The notes under the pieces are model-generated. The model saw nothing but the letters and a program-made list of their open reading frames with translations. It ran no database searches and had not been told where the DNA came from. This document shows, in pieces, positions 52,341-61,878 of a stretch of DNA of 64,000 nucleotides. The stretch's first letter is position 1, and each line of letters opens with the position of its first letter. The DNA comes from Bacteroidota bacterium (GTDB taxonomy: Bacteria > Bacteroidota > Bacteroidia > Chitinophagales > Chitinophagaceae): NCBI GenBank assembly GCA_016868775.1, contig VGFT01000008.1:1-64000 (forward strand). Reading direction: 5' to 3'. The translations under genes were made by a program, and so were the position numbers.

Positions 52341-52910
52341 TTATTGCCTCAACCAATCGTTATTTTTCCAGCTTAATTCCTTGATCGGCTGACCGTTTTG
52401 TAAAACACTCACTTTCGCAGCCGATTCAAACCAATCAGCATAATCTGCTCTTTTCTTTTTTTGGTAACTACCTGATCCGTCAGAGGCATAATTGATGGCC
52501 GAAAACGAGATTTCTTTATCCAGCCGAAAATTTTCTTTTTTATGGATCTCTTTACCTTTTTTGTCAAAAAATACTAACGTGATGCCCTCGCCTTGGCCAC
52601 TGATGACAAGTTTTTGGATGTACTCTCCCTTGCGGCACAGAATCGGTTTAGCAGGGTCAGTTGCTTTTACTTCAGTGATCTTTTCTTTGTCTGTAATGGT
52701 TCCATTTACACACCAACCATCATCATCAAAATCAAGTCCTGAGTGTTTAAACGCATGAAACTGAACATCGGCCACGGTGGGTTTAGCCATTTCCGTTTTT
52801 TGCGTAGTGTCGGATGAAGTTTCTTTTGTGGTTGAGCTGGTATCTTTTCCTGAGCAAGCAAATAGTCCGAAAATCAGAGTGACGGCAAGAAAGTGAGTAA
52901 GTTTTTTCAT
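52341..52910 (-). CDS. Lipoprotein of unknown function
   Basis: A 189-residue protein with signal MKKLTHFLAVTLIFGLFAC (Cys19), a Ser/Thr-rich linker (about 20-45) and a globular part with two cysteines (DDDGWCVNGT and PILCRKGEY) that could form a disulfide, plus VISGQGEGITLVFFDKKGKE. I do not recognise a named family. It is downstream of an IS3 element (52984) with only about 70 bp between, so its promoter must lie in that gap or in the IS. Confidence 0.7.
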   Translation of the reverse strand: MKKLTHFLAVTLIFGLFACSGKDTSSTTKETSSDTTQKTEMAKPTVADVQFHAFKHSGLDFDDDGWCVNGTITDKEKITEVKATDPAKPILCRKGEYIQKLVISGQGEGITLVFFDKKGKEIHKKENFRLDKEISFSAINYASDGSGSYQKKKRADYADWFESAAKVSVLQNGQPIKELSWKNNDWLRQ

Positions 52911-53033
52911 TCTTTTTTCTTTTTGATGTTGAAGACTTCCATTTAGAACTAAATATTAATAAATATAATGAATTAAAAGATAATGTAAGCTCCCCTTATT
53001 TTCGGACCACTGGGATTTAGAGGTTTTTGTCTT

Positions 53034-53872
53034 TTAGTTTTCAAGGGATATGGGGGTTTGGTATTCGACTGGGGGTACGTTTCCAAGTGATTCATGAGGT
53101 CGTTCGTGGTTGTAATCGAGCCTCCATTCTTCAGCCTTAAGCCGAACATCGTAAAGGCTGTAAAACAGATACGCGTCAAGAAGCTCCTTTCTGATGGATC
53201 CATTTTTACGTTCAATAAAGGCGTTCTGCACTGGTTTGCCAGGCTGGATGAACTGTAGGCGTATGCCACGATATTCACACCAGCCATGGAGTCGCTCGCT
53301 GATAAACTCAGGGCCATTATCGACCCTGATAGATTGCGGGGCGCCCCTGAACTCTACCAGCCGCTCCAGCACCCGGATTACCCTTGCTGCTGGCAAAGAC
53401 GTATCAGCCTCTACTGCCAGAGATTCTCGGTTGTAATCGTCCATGATGTTCAGCAAACGGAACCGCCTGCCGTCCACCAAACTATCCGTCATGAAGTCCA
53501 TGCTCCAGCCTTTGTTAAGCCCTTGGGGAACAACCAGTGGCTGTTTTATCCGCTGCGGGAGTCTGCGTTTTGACGCCTACGGATATTGAGCTTCAGCATC
53601 GTATACACTCGGTATAGTTTTTTATGATTACAAGTCATCCCTTTTCTTCGAAGCCGGTAGTAACACTTCCAAAAACCAATGGAAGGGTGTTTCTGTACCA
53701 ACTGGTTCAGGGCATCGATCAAAGAACTGTCATCCCGCTGCACCTTCTTATAGGTCATTACAGATCGGGGGAGAGATACCAACTTGCAGGCCTGACGAAC
53801 ACTCAGTTTCTCCTGAACCAGGAATTCTACCGCCTCTCGTTTATCGTCAGGCCGCCGTACTTTTTTGTGAGC
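53034..53872 (-). pseudogene. IS3 transposase OrfB, one-base frameshift
   Basis: Entered from orfA by a -1 slip, it reads KVRRPDDKREAVEFLVQEKL, LVSLPRSVMTYKKVQ and PSIGFWKCYYRLRRKGM. It then shifts near 53570 and continues as GWSMDFMTDSLVDGRRF (first Asp), IRVDNGPEFISERL (second Asp) and NAFIERKNGSIRKELLDAY (Glu). Adding one A to the AAAA run in CAAAACGC (minus strand, about 53571) restores RRRQKRRLPQRIKQPL across the break. As written the transposase is dead. Confidence 0.82.
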
Positions 53873-54159
53873 ACAGTTTTTACTGCATCGATTTCCAAGG
53901 TCAGGTTGGCTACGATGCGTTTTAGCCGGGCATTTTCCTCCTGGAGGTCTTTCATACGGGCTACATCACTGACTTCCATGCCTCCGTACTTAGCCTTCCA
54001 ATTGTAAAATGTGGCATCACTGATACCATGCTCACGACAGATCTCTTTAACCGACCTGCCGGATTCCTGCATCTGCAGGATGGAGACAATCTGTGCCTCC
54101 GAAAAGTTCTTCCGTTTCATGTTTAAACCATTTAAGTTAGGAAATTTCTCCAAACCCAA
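53827..54159 (-). CDS. IS3 transposase OrfA
   Basis: A 110-residue helix-turn-helix protein (MKRKNFSEAQIVSILQMQES, CREHGISDATFYNWKAKYGG) with a leucine-zipper-like tail (LQEENARLKRIVANLTLEIDA). The likely start is the internal MKRKNF (54120). The A6G run at 53866-53860 (minus) is the expected slippery site for -1 frameshifting into orfB, and the two frames join there. Confidence 0.87.
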   Translation of the reverse strand: MGLEKFPNLNGLNMKRKNFSEAQIVSILQMQESGRSVKEICREHGISDATFYNWKAKYGGMEVSDVARMKDLQEENARLKRIVANLTLEIDAVKTVLTKKYGGLTINERR

Positions 54160-54189
54160 CTGGTTGAAATATGGGGAAGCCTACAATAA

Positions 54190-54431
54190 TATTTTGACCG
54201 CATGGATGGGTAGCAAGATAATATGGGGAATATCTTGTATTTATAAAAGCTGGTATCCAATTTTGATTCGAAGGGTGAAGGAAACTGGATCAGGTCCATA
54301 CCTGTAGCAGGCTTTACATGATTCGGTTTTTCAGCAGCCGAGTAAATGCCATAGCTTACTGCTAATCAGCTTTTTGTATAAAATCTTTTTATAGTGTATA
54401 TTAGAGAGTTGTTTCATAAAAACCTGACGAA
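54190..54431. other. Gene-free stretch before the kinase gene
   Basis: It contains no credible ORF and no repeat of the families described here. The last 60 bp are AT-rich and presumably hold the kinase promoter, but I see no TAnnTTTG match. Confidence 0.5.
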
Positions 54432-56282
54432 ATGATTAATACAAGTATCGCAAAATATAGAATAACCAAGCTCATTGGCGAGGGGGGGATGGCATCTGTG
54501 TATGAGGGTGAACATGAAATGCTTGGCACCAAGGTTGCCATTAAGGTATTGAATCCGATTTTATCGGCGAATGCTCAAATTAGAGAGCGATTTAGGAATG
54601 AGGCCCGGCTCATGGCCACCTTGGATCATCCAAATATTACACGGGTCATTGATTTTGATGAGCAGCCTCAACATCTTTCTATAATCATGGAATATCTCGA
54701 TGGGGAGGATTTGAGTAAAAAGATCAAGCGAAGCGGGCCATTGGCGGAGCGTGCCCTCATTGATACCTTTTCACAAACCTTATCGGCGTTTCAGTACGCG
54801 CATGAGAAGGGAATTGTACACAGAGATATAAAGCCTTCCAATATTTTTATCCTTTCGAATGGTCAAGTAAAAATCTTGGATTTTGGCATTGCCAAATTAT
54901 TTGGTCAGGGGAATGATATGACCCAGACCGGCACACAGATGGGTACTCCGGTTTATATGAGTCCCGAGCAAGTAAAAGGTGATAGATCCATCGATCATCG
55001 TAGTGATATTTATTCCCTAGGGGTTACTTTCTATTTTGCGTTAAATGGAAAGCCCCCTTACAACGCCAATACAGAATCTCAATTCGATATTTTTTCTAAG
55101 ATCGTCTACGAACCACTTCCAGAAATTTCCCAAAGTCATTCCTTCAAGCATATTCTTTCAAGCGCCTGTCATAAAAATCGAGAAGAGCGCTACCAAAGCT
55201 GTAATGAATGGCTGATTGAGTTAAAGCTACCACTTACTAGTGCGGACAAGCTGTCTTCAGGCCAGTCTGCTACAGTGCCCCTTTCGAACGAGCGTGTGCC
55301 GGTCAAAGAAACTCCTCAGGCAGACCAACCCACCGCTCCTGCCAGCGCCTTGCTCCCGTTTATACTGCCGCCTCGGTCAAATCCTTTGAAACCCGTATTT
55401 ATCGTGGCAGGTATTTTAGGGGCATTGATCCTCTTAATTGTAGTGATTTCAAATCTGGGAGCTTCCGAGGGGGAAGCCGGTGCTCACACAACGGAAGTAG
55501 ATTCACTTTCCAGTTTAGGGGGGGGTTCAGCGACCACACCTAGACAATCCGCAATTGATACGTTCGCTACTGCGAAGGACCCGGAAACAGCTCCTGCCCC
55601 CCCACCCGAACCGGATACAAAAACAACTCCTGAGGAATCTGAAAGATTCTTTATGCTAGAAAACGACTGCGGCTATGAAGATAATGATTCATACGTCTAT
55701 GTAACAGTTGATGGAAAGTCGTACGCCTGGGGCGATGAAATTCAGCTGAATAATGGGTCGCATTTTATTCGTGAGCGGATTATTGCCATTTCTAATGATG
55801 AAGTGATTTTTGAAGACAATACGAATATTCAAATTTCAGATAGAATCAAAAATTATTCAACGATAACGGTTGAGCTTAATTGTCTTGCCTGTCCTTTCTT
55901 TTATTATAAGGGTCCTACCGAATTCGTCTATGGGGGCGAGTTAATACGGAACTTGAATTCAATTGAAAAAGAGCAGCTTGATTGCATGCGCTTACAAGAG
56001 GAGTACTTGCAAGGGGATACGCTTCATCTCTTGGTCAGCGAGGAAAAAAAGGAAACCTCTTATTTGGATGAAGTATACCTAATAGTGAATGACTCCATTC
56101 GTATTGAACCTGCTTCGGCCACCAAGAATATTCAGCAGCTGATCAGCAGTAGGGATGGCAATTATACGGTAATGAAAATGGGTGACACTTTCGATCTGTA
56201 TTTTGTCATCCCCAGCGAAGTACAAGTCCGTTCTGCCAAGATCTACAGCTATGGTTACTATATAAGAGATCACCAGCAGTAG
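54432..56282 (+). CDS. Receptor-type Ser/Thr protein kinase
   Basis: A 616-residue protein. Residues 9-265 are a eukaryotic-like kinase domain: glycine loop IGEGGMASVYEG, Lys38 in VAIKVL, HRDIKPSN (130-137), DFG (150-152), activation loop with MGTPVYMSPEQ, all active-type. A proline-rich linker leads to one membrane helix at about 321-343. The outer 270 residues have no PASTA repeats. They contain cysteine pairs (NDCGYEDN, LNCLACPFFYYKGPTEFVYGG) and a Pro-rich stalk, perhaps a ligand-sensing domain of unknown type. It is adjacent to an IS and has lower GC than the neighbours. Confidence 0.88.
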   Translation: MINTSIAKYRITKLIGEGGMASVYEGEHEMLGTKVAIKVLNPILSANAQIRERFRNEARLMATLDHPNITRVIDFDEQPQHLSIIMEYLDGEDLSKKIKRSGPLAERALIDTFSQTLSAFQYAHEKGIVHRDIKPSNIFILSNGQVKILDFGIAKLFGQGNDMTQTGTQMGTPVYMSPEQVKGDRSIDHRSDIYSLGVTFYFALNGKPPYNANTESQFDIFSKIVYEPLPEISQSHSFKHILSSACHKNREERYQSCNEWLIELKLPLTSADKLSSGQSATVPLSNERVPVKETPQADQPTAPASALLPFILPPRSNPLKPVFIVAGILGALILLIVVISNLGASEGEAGAHTTEVDSLSSLGGGSATTPRQSAIDTFATAKDPETAPAPPPEPDTKTTPEESERFFMLENDCGYEDNDSYVYVTVDGKSYAWGDEIQLNNGSHFIRERIIAISNDEVIFEDNTNIQISDRIKNYSTITVELNCLACPFFYYKGPTEFVYGGELIRNLNSIEKEQLDCMRLQEEYLQGDTLHLLVSEEKKETSYLDEVYLIVNDSIRIEPASATKNIQQLISSRDGNYTVMKMGDTFDLYFVIPSEVQVRSAKIYSYGYYIRDHQQ

Positions 56283-56411
56283 TTTCATAATAAATTTTCT
56301 CAATGCCTCTACAGGTAGGCGAAGAGAAAGTAGCTTATTATGGAGAAGCTCCTAAAATCAATGTAGTTTATCTTTCGCGGAAATAAATTGCGTCTTAGTT
56401 TATTAAATCAC

Positions 56412-56960
56412 CTAATTCTTGTCGATGCCTTTTTCGGATTCATTCAGTTCCTTTTTTATCAATTGGATCTGTCCGAGGTGGTAGTATAGATGTTCGAGAA
56501 TGCCTGTCAGGTTTTGATGAAAGGTGCCGTATTGTTCACTCACAAAAGTGGTTGAAAGCTGATCATCGGCGAGCGTGTTGACTTGTTGAATGAATTTATC
56601 GGAAATACGCCAAGTTTTTTCCAGCAGATCATGCCAGTCAGATGCGGTTTGGATGGGAGACATTTCAAAGCTGTACTTATCCTTGATCAGGAGTGGTCCG
56701 TCCTCCAAAACCGAAGAAACGCCTTCAACATAATAACCAATATGGAACACCAGCTCCGCGATGGAATGGGAATGCGGCAATGACCGAGTTGCCTGTTCGG
56801 CGGTTAGTCCCACTACGGCTTCTTGCAGTGAGACGCCACACCAATTTTTACCAAAAAAGGCTGCCCGAAACTGTTGGGCGAGTTGTGTAGCGTGATCGGA
56901 GTGAGGGGCCATTGAGGTGATGAATTTGTGTTGATTTGAATGTTTTTTCGTATCAGCCAT
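56412..56960 (-). CDS. DinB/DUF1572-like four-helix protein
   Basis: A 182-residue protein. It has HSIAELVFHIGYYVEGV (metal His on helix 2) and NLTGILEHLYYHLGQIQLIKKEL (His pair on helix 4), the DinB-superfamily pattern. Such proteins often carry a metal and act on thiols, but this one's role is unknown. Its ATG overlaps the stop of the T9SS protein gene by one base, so it is translated in the same unit; a start at the internal Met (56912) is possible. Confidence 0.8.
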   Translation of the reverse strand: MADTKKHSNQHKFITSMAPHSDHATQLAQQFRAAFFGKNWCGVSLQEAVVGLTAEQATRSLPHSHSIAELVFHIGYYVEGVSSVLEDGPLLIKDKYSFEMSPIQTASDWHDLLEKTWRISDKFIQQVNTLADDQLSTTFVSEQYGTFHQNLTGILEHLYYHLGQIQLIKKELNESEKGIDKN

Positions 56961-59575
56961 CAGCGAATCAATGTGGTGGTTCCTTTCTTGACGCGGATGC
57001 TTCCATCCAATAATTCAGCTTTTACGTAATACGCGAACGTGCCGGTACTTTGTTGCATACCTTTTACGGTGCCATCCCACCCGCGACGAATGTCAGTCGT
57101 GTAGAAAATGCGTTCGCCCCAGCGGTTGTAGATGCTGAATTCCAATTTTTTTATCGTGGTTCCGATCACACGCAACACATCGTTACGACCATCGTTGTTG
57201 GGCGTAAAGGCAGTGGGAACATAGATATCGGTCATATCAGGCCAGGTGGTGCCGCGGGCGGTACCGGGACGACTGTTACGACAAACAGGCGTCTGCGTTG
57301 CAATGACAGAAAGGGTAACGCTTTGTGATGGGTTTAGCCCTCCTACCACATGCAACGTACCGGTGCTACCGGAACTCGGCACAACATAATTGATTCCATC
57401 CACCGAAACCAGATAACCATTTGCACCGGCAACCACAGTCCACGTATAAGTGATGCTATTGAGATTGCTATCCACAACACTTACACGAGGCGATGGCAGT
57501 TGCGCCCAAAGAACCACCTGCACATTGGTACTGCCGCTTGCACAGCCAGTAGTATTCGAAGCCGTAACGAGGAAATTCGCTCCGGCGGATAGTGGATTGG
57601 TTGTGTAAGTTGGTCCCGTTGCCAATACGGCTCCGCCGCTTGCCGCAAACCATTGATACGTAATGCCGGTCAGCGGATTTTGCACCTGCAGGGTAGCGGG
57701 GGTGTTGGGACAAATATTCACCGGACTCGCAACGGTTGGTGTAGCCGGCGGCGGATCGATGGTTACCAATACAGCTGTTCGCGTAGCACTCACACAACCA
57801 TTACTATTGGTTGCTTGCACATAGTAAGTGGTGCTTACATTCAAAGTGGGAGTCGTATACGAGTTGCCCGTAGCGAGCAGATTGCCTCCCGCAGCGGCGT
57901 CGTACCAAGTATAAGTTGTTCCGGTCAACGGATTTTGTACTTGTAAGGTGGCGGTATTACCGGGACAAATAGAAATAGCATTCACAACCGGAGCCGGTAC
58001 ATTGCTCTGGGTGATGCTTACCGGTCTGCGGCTGTCGAATAAGCAGTTACCCGGACCAACAACGCTTACATACATCGTAGTATCGGTTGTAAAGGGATTG
58101 ATGGTTATACTGGTTCCGGTAGCCAGCGGTGCACCCCCGGTGGCACTGCCATACCATTGGTAATTGGCACAGCCCTGGGGGTTCTGGATGGTTAGGGTTA
58201 CGCTGTTTCCGGGGCAGGCCTGTACGTTGGCCAGTTGTGGCACTTGCAGTGAATCGGAGGCAAACGTGAAATATTGACCATTGGTGAGTGTGGCCACTGC
58301 ATACTTGTAAGTGCCATTGCTCATGGGTATGATGGAGGTCTGATTATCCGGGAATGTTGGATCTGTTGATACCAGCATATTTTTCACGCAGTGCAATAGA
58401 TTATTTTCTATGGCAACCGTTACGTTACCGACCGAACCGGTGTTTTGAACCTTCCATACCCTTGCCATACGCGTGACGCGATTATTCATGCCGCAGATGG
58501 TCAGTGCCGTATCGGCGCCGTTATCCCCCGTTAGTAAAAAAGAAAAATCAGTACTAAAACTGTTGGTATTTGCGGCGTTTGTTGTCGGAAAATTACCGCC
58601 CGTGTAGGTACCGTTGAACAAAGTGATCAGGACGGAAGGATTGACCGATTTGGATTGTTTTTGTGAAAGGGCAGTGGCATCGTCTCGACCGATTCCGGTG
58701 ATGTCATTTGCGTAGGTGCTGTTAAGGGATCTGTCCCACGTAACCGTTCCATTGGTAGCGGTATAATTATTATTATTTGCGATCAGTTGGTTGAGGGTAA
58801 AACCATACTTCACAGCGAGATAGGATTCGATCTTGTTTATCTCGGGTGTCGTTAACGTATTAGAATAGATGATGACTTCTGCCAGATCTATTTGGCAAGG
58901 GAGGTTTAGAATGAGTTCATTGCCTAGTACGATCTTGGTTGTGGTGGCAGCAAAATTACCGGGACCGGGGATGGGAATCACTTTGTCGTCGGCGCCATTC
59001 AGTCGGTTTACGGAGGTATTCACATTTACATACGCAGTAGACAAGGTATGCTTATTGAGTATAGATGTAACGCCTACGTTTTGTCCGGCTGTAGCCGGCA
59101 CGGCTTTTGGAAAATCGAATCGCAATCTGCCTGCGGAGTTTTCAAATCCAAGGCGGGCGGCGGTGCCGTTAAAGTCGTTTTCCCATTTGAGCCATACTAC
59201 GCCACCTTTTAGGTTTAATACCTGGAAGACCGTTACGTTGCTGTTTCCTACCAAGGAGGTACCCAAAAAATTATTGTTGCTGGAGAGGGAGTTGGTGCTG
59301 CCGTTGAAGCTGAGGTAAGGGTTGAAGTTTATTCCGGCCGGAAGTAACGTAGGTCCACTTTGGGCGTTGGTCGTGCCCGACAGGGGTTGCACCGTGAAAT
59401 TGCCGGTTACGTTTGCGCCGGAGAGTTCCTGCCATTGGGTAACGGTGGTTCCGGTGGTTGTAACGTCGTTATCGCCTTTCACCCACATTTTGTTATTAGA
59501 TGAAATACCACCGGGAGATTGTGCAGACAGGCTCTTAAGCCCCAGTAGTAGAGCGGTAATTACGAAATATTTCAT
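56960..59575 (-). CDS. Large secreted protein with Ig-like repeats and T9SS type-B sorting domain
   Basis: An 871-residue protein with signal peptide MKYFVITALLLGLKSLSAQS. The N-terminal half has a LamG/concanavalin-like stretch (NKMWVKGDNDVTTTG, FNPYLSFNGS, IEIIYSNTLTTPEINKIESYL-like). Three or four Ig-like repeats of about 80 residues follow (CPGNSVTLTIQNPQGCANYQW, CPGNTATLQVQNPLTGTTYTW, CPNTPATLQVQNPLTGITYQW). The end, VPTAFTPNNDGRNDVLRVIG to YNRWGERIFYT, is the gliding-motility-associated C-terminal (type-B) signal for export by T9SS and attachment. Start at 59575, not 59599, from the signal peptide. Confidence 0.9.
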   Translation of the reverse strand: MKYFVITALLLGLKSLSAQSPGGISSNNKMWVKGDNDVTTTGTTVTQWQELSGANVTGNFTVQPLSGTTNAQSGPTLLPAGINFNPYLSFNGSTNSLSSNNNFLGTSLVGNSNVTVFQVLNLKGGVVWLKWENDFNGTAARLGFENSAGRLRFDFPKAVPATAGQNVGVTSILNKHTLSTAYVNVNTSVNRLNGADDKVIPIPGPGNFAATTTKIVLGNELILNLPCQIDLAEVIIYSNTLTTPEINKIESYLAVKYGFTLNQLIANNNNYTATNGTVTWDRSLNSTYANDITGIGRDDATALSQKQSKSVNPSVLITLFNGTYTGGNFPTTNAANTNSFSTDFSFLLTGDNGADTALTICGMNNRVTRMARVWKVQNTGSVGNVTVAIENNLLHCVKNMLVSTDPTFPDNQTSIIPMSNGTYKYAVATLTNGQYFTFASDSLQVPQLANVQACPGNSVTLTIQNPQGCANYQWYGSATGGAPLATGTSITINPFTTDTTMYVSVVGPGNCLFDSRRPVSITQSNVPAPVVNAISICPGNTATLQVQNPLTGTTYTWYDAAAGGNLLATGNSYTTPTLNVSTTYYVQATNSNGCVSATRTAVLVTIDPPPATPTVASPVNICPNTPATLQVQNPLTGITYQWFAASGGAVLATGPTYTTNPLSAGANFLVTASNTTGCASGSTNVQVVLWAQLPSPRVSVVDSNLNSITYTWTVVAGANGYLVSVDGINYVVPSSGSTGTLHVVGGLNPSQSVTLSVIATQTPVCRNSRPGTARGTTWPDMTDIYVPTAFTPNNDGRNDVLRVIGTTIKKLEFSIYNRWGERIFYTTDIRRGWDGTVKGMQQSTGTFAYYVKAELLDGSIRVKKGTTTLIR

Positions 59576-59645
59576 CCTCTCCAGCACGTTGCCAACCAAG
59601 TTAATGACTTTTTAGAAAATTACCGGGTACGATTGATTTTTAAAG

Positions 59646-59916
59646 TGGACACTTACGGGGCAGATTATCGTGTGGGTAATGGGTCAGCGCGACAAAGCTC
59701 TGCAATGGAGTATTCCCCTCGTAGAGCTTCCATTACGTTTACTAACTTTTGTTCTGAGGAAAAGAGTCTCCTTGTCTTGCGGCGGATCTCTTTAATGAAG
59801 TTCTCTGTAGTTTGTTTTGGCTTCTGTTCCATGTCATTATTGATTTAATTGTTAATGATGGAAACACTCTACTAATTTAGACTATATCTTGTCCACATTA
59901 TGCTGACGATTTACAA
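59646..59916 (-). mobile_element. Deleted remnant of the same IS as at 1-451
   Basis: From about 59690 to 59916 the sequence is nearly identical to 226-451 (5' half of orfA and the right end, TTATGCTGACGATTTACAA). A separate short piece, TGGACACTTACGGGGCAG at 59646, looks like the opposite IS end. The middle is missing, so this is an internally deleted copy. Confidence 0.75.
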
Positions 59917-59924
59917 TTAAACAA

Positions 59925-60039
59925 GTAGGCTTGATTACCGTTGGTTCTAACGAAGTTAAGTCTGATTTAACGGCTTTGATTGATTTTTAGTAGTCTAAAT
60001 GTTATTCTTTAAGACCATTATTATTTTCTAAAATAACAA
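59925..60039. repeat. Isolated 115-bp repeat unit
   Basis: It starts GTAGGCTTGATTACCGTTGG and is followed at 60040 by the start of the next unit (GTAGACCCGG), again 115 bp later. It is homologous to the array at 62463-62985 and lies right behind the IS remnant. Confidence 0.85.
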
Positions 60040-60203
60040 GTAGACCCGGTTGGAATGTACTCGGATTGGTACGATCTGATACCCCCTCATTTCCTCATAG
60101 CCTATCCCTTTTGTCAGTTTTGCCACAAATGATTAATTTGATAGCTTTAATTTTTCTTGTAACTTGTGTCGAAAACCGATTTTTTAAGTTCGAAGCAATT
60201 AGT

Positions 60204-60365
60204 ATGGGTAAAAAATTCGGGTTTTCATTTTCCTGGAAGCGAGCCATGGGCATTTCTAGTTTACGTACATCGTTTGCTCGAAGATCAGGCGTCCCTACGA
60301 CCAAGGGGGGACTTCAACGGAAGATAGGGGCGTTTATTCTAAATCTACTATTTAAGCGATCATGA
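60204..60365 (+). CDS. Small basic protein, unknown
   Basis: A 53-residue protein, MGKKFGFSFSWKRAMGISSL then RTSFARRSGVPTTKGGLQRK and a hydrophobic end. FSFSWKRAxGISxxKxxxARxxGxPxTxxGxxRK resembles a small recurrent bacterial family that I cannot name with certainty. It has an ATGA overlap with the next gene, which supports it being real and the start at 60204. It is below usual size cut-offs. Confidence 0.6.
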   Translation: MGKKFGFSFSWKRAMGISSLRTSFARRSGVPTTKGGLQRKIGAFILNLLFKRS

Positions 60366-60694
60366 AAATTTGGAGTTTAATTTTTGGGTTTGCCATTTGT
60401 TTTTTTCTCATTTGGATTTCGAAATGGCTAGTCCTTTTGTCCGTACTTCTTATTTCAGCCATCATCCGAAAATCTCGGCAACCACTTTTTATGTGTCCTA
60501 GATGTGAGCTAATTCAACAGGAACACATTGTGCTGTCCAGAAAACTTAATTCTCAAATATCACATGGTAGATTAATAAAGACAGGTCGACTAGATCGAAG
60601 ATATAATACACGATACAACACCTCTGAAACGATTGATTTTGGTGTCGTATGTAAGAGTTGTCAAGAACCATTTAAAACGACCCGAAATTTTTGA
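60362..60694 (+). CDS. Small membrane protein with zinc-ribbon-like cysteines
   Basis: A 110-residue protein. A long N-terminal hydrophobic stretch (residues 3-38) gives one or two membrane helices. The remainder has FMCPRCELIQQEH and VVCKSCQEPFKTTRNF, two CxxC pairs spaced as a zinc ribbon. No known family recognised. It starts within the previous stop (ATGA) and ends 2 bp before the next ATG, so this is a tight operon. Confidence 0.6.
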   Translation: MKIWSLIFGFAICFFLIWISKWLVLLSVLLISAIIRKSRQPLFMCPRCELIQQEHIVLSRKLNSQISHGRLIKTGRLDRRYNTRYNTSETIDFGVVCKSCQEPFKTTRNF

Positions 60695-60696
60695 AA

Positions 60697-61875
60697 ATGT
60701 CATTACGAGGGTGCTTTCTAATTGCCTTTTTAATTTCTTGGTTGCATCCTAGTCTAGCGCAAAGTGTCGATTCTATCTATTTAAAGAAGGGGAGATTACT
60801 ATTACTTGGTGAGCCATATAGTGGTTCGAAAAAAAGGTCTATTGTAAGACCATGGCATAAAAGTAGTGATGATTCATTGAAATATACCTTTATTTACAAA
60901 ATATCAGATATAAATTCAATTCAATCAGTTAATATAAATAGTTTTATTAGAAAATCAGCCGATTCCAATTCTTTTGAAGATTGGCTTGATCGATATCCAT
61001 CTAAGAAATTTTATATTGATTCTGTCATTTATATTAAAGAAGAGCAATTTATTGTTTGTTATTGGGTTGACAATAGAGGAATGCTTTATAGCTCAAATGG
61101 GCCAATGCATAATGATCATCAGACCAATATATATATTGTTTCCAATTTAAAAGATGCAATAAAAAAGGGTGAGATTATTCTAACAAATGAGGAGTTTATT
61201 GGCCGCGATTCTTTTAGGAATCCATTCGAATTGGCAAATCTTTATGTAAATAGCATTTCAGAGTGGGGGTACTGTCTCTTTATTCTTCTCTATGCACTTT
61301 TGGCATATTTCTTTCAAACCAGTTCAGTCCCAAAAAGACTAAAGCAAGAGATTGCTAATGGATTTTGTACTCCAATGAGGAAAATTGATTATCTCATCAA
61401 AGCAAAAAATAGATTCTGGGAAAAAGAAATCATTCAAAAATCTCCCCAGACGGGACTTATTGATTTTTTTTGGGGCGTTCAAGGCCAGCGGCATTTGCTT
61501 TTATCGGGTGATGTGATCGCATTGCATAAATATAGAATGGCCACGGTACAAGAGGCAAATAATATCTTTCGCTTAATTGATGAAATTAATAGATTGCATA
61601 CGAGCAAAAAATCAACATCGAAAGTAGGTACTGCTGAAAATTTTAATACGGAGGTTGAAGAGGCTTGGGATAATCTAGATAAGACCATAGATCGAAATAT
61701 TGCTAACCAATATCGAATATTAAAATCCAAAGGATTAGATACATCTCACTTAGATGATTTTATCAAGCAATATGATTTAAATGTGGATGATCAAATTAAG
61801 CTTAATGAATGCGTTATAATGTTAGAAGAGGTCCTAAATACTTGTTATAATCGATCTAAAAGTGATATAAAATAA
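60697..61875 (+). CDS. Exported/membrane protein of unknown function
   Basis: A 392-residue protein. The signal peptide is MSLRGCFLIAFLISWLHPSLAQS. An extracytoplasmic part (25-185) is followed by a membrane helix at about 190-208 (WGYCLFILLYALLAYFF). The cytoplasmic half is charged and helical (LKQEIANGFCTPMRKIDYLIKA, NFNTEVEEAWDNLDKTIDRN). No catalytic motif is visible. A TTG start at 60691 would overlap the previous gene. AT-rich codon use sets it apart from the housekeeping genes. Confidence 0.65.
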   Translation: MSLRGCFLIAFLISWLHPSLAQSVDSIYLKKGRLLLLGEPYSGSKKRSIVRPWHKSSDDSLKYTFIYKISDINSIQSVNINSFIRKSADSNSFEDWLDRYPSKKFYIDSVIYIKEEQFIVCYWVDNRGMLYSSNGPMHNDHQTNIYIVSNLKDAIKKGEIILTNEEFIGRDSFRNPFELANLYVNSISEWGYCLFILLYALLAYFFQTSSVPKRLKQEIANGFCTPMRKIDYLIKAKNRFWEKEIIQKSPQTGLIDFFWGVQGQRHLLLSGDVIALHKYRMATVQEANNIFRLIDEINRLHTSKKSTSKVGTAENFNTEVEEAWDNLDKTIDRNIANQYRILKSKGLDTSHLDDFIKQYDLNVDDQIKLNECVIMLEEVLNTCYNRSKSDIK

Positions 61876-61878
61876 ATT

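Larger units (their letters stand above)
52984..54185 (-). mobile_element. IS3-family insertion sequence, complete, 1202 bp
   Basis: The inverted ends TGTAAGCTCCCCTTATTTTC (left) and TGTAGGCTTCCCCATATTTC (right, complement) are similar. A 4-bp direct repeat ATAA flanks it (52980-52983 and 54186-54189). It carries orfA and orfB. It differs from the element at the left window edge. The orfB frame is broken; see below. Confidence 0.88.

Noticed and set aside
60066-60203. Longer start for the small basic protein
   Set aside because: The extension is unrelated, AT-rich sequence; the compact basic protein starts at 60204.
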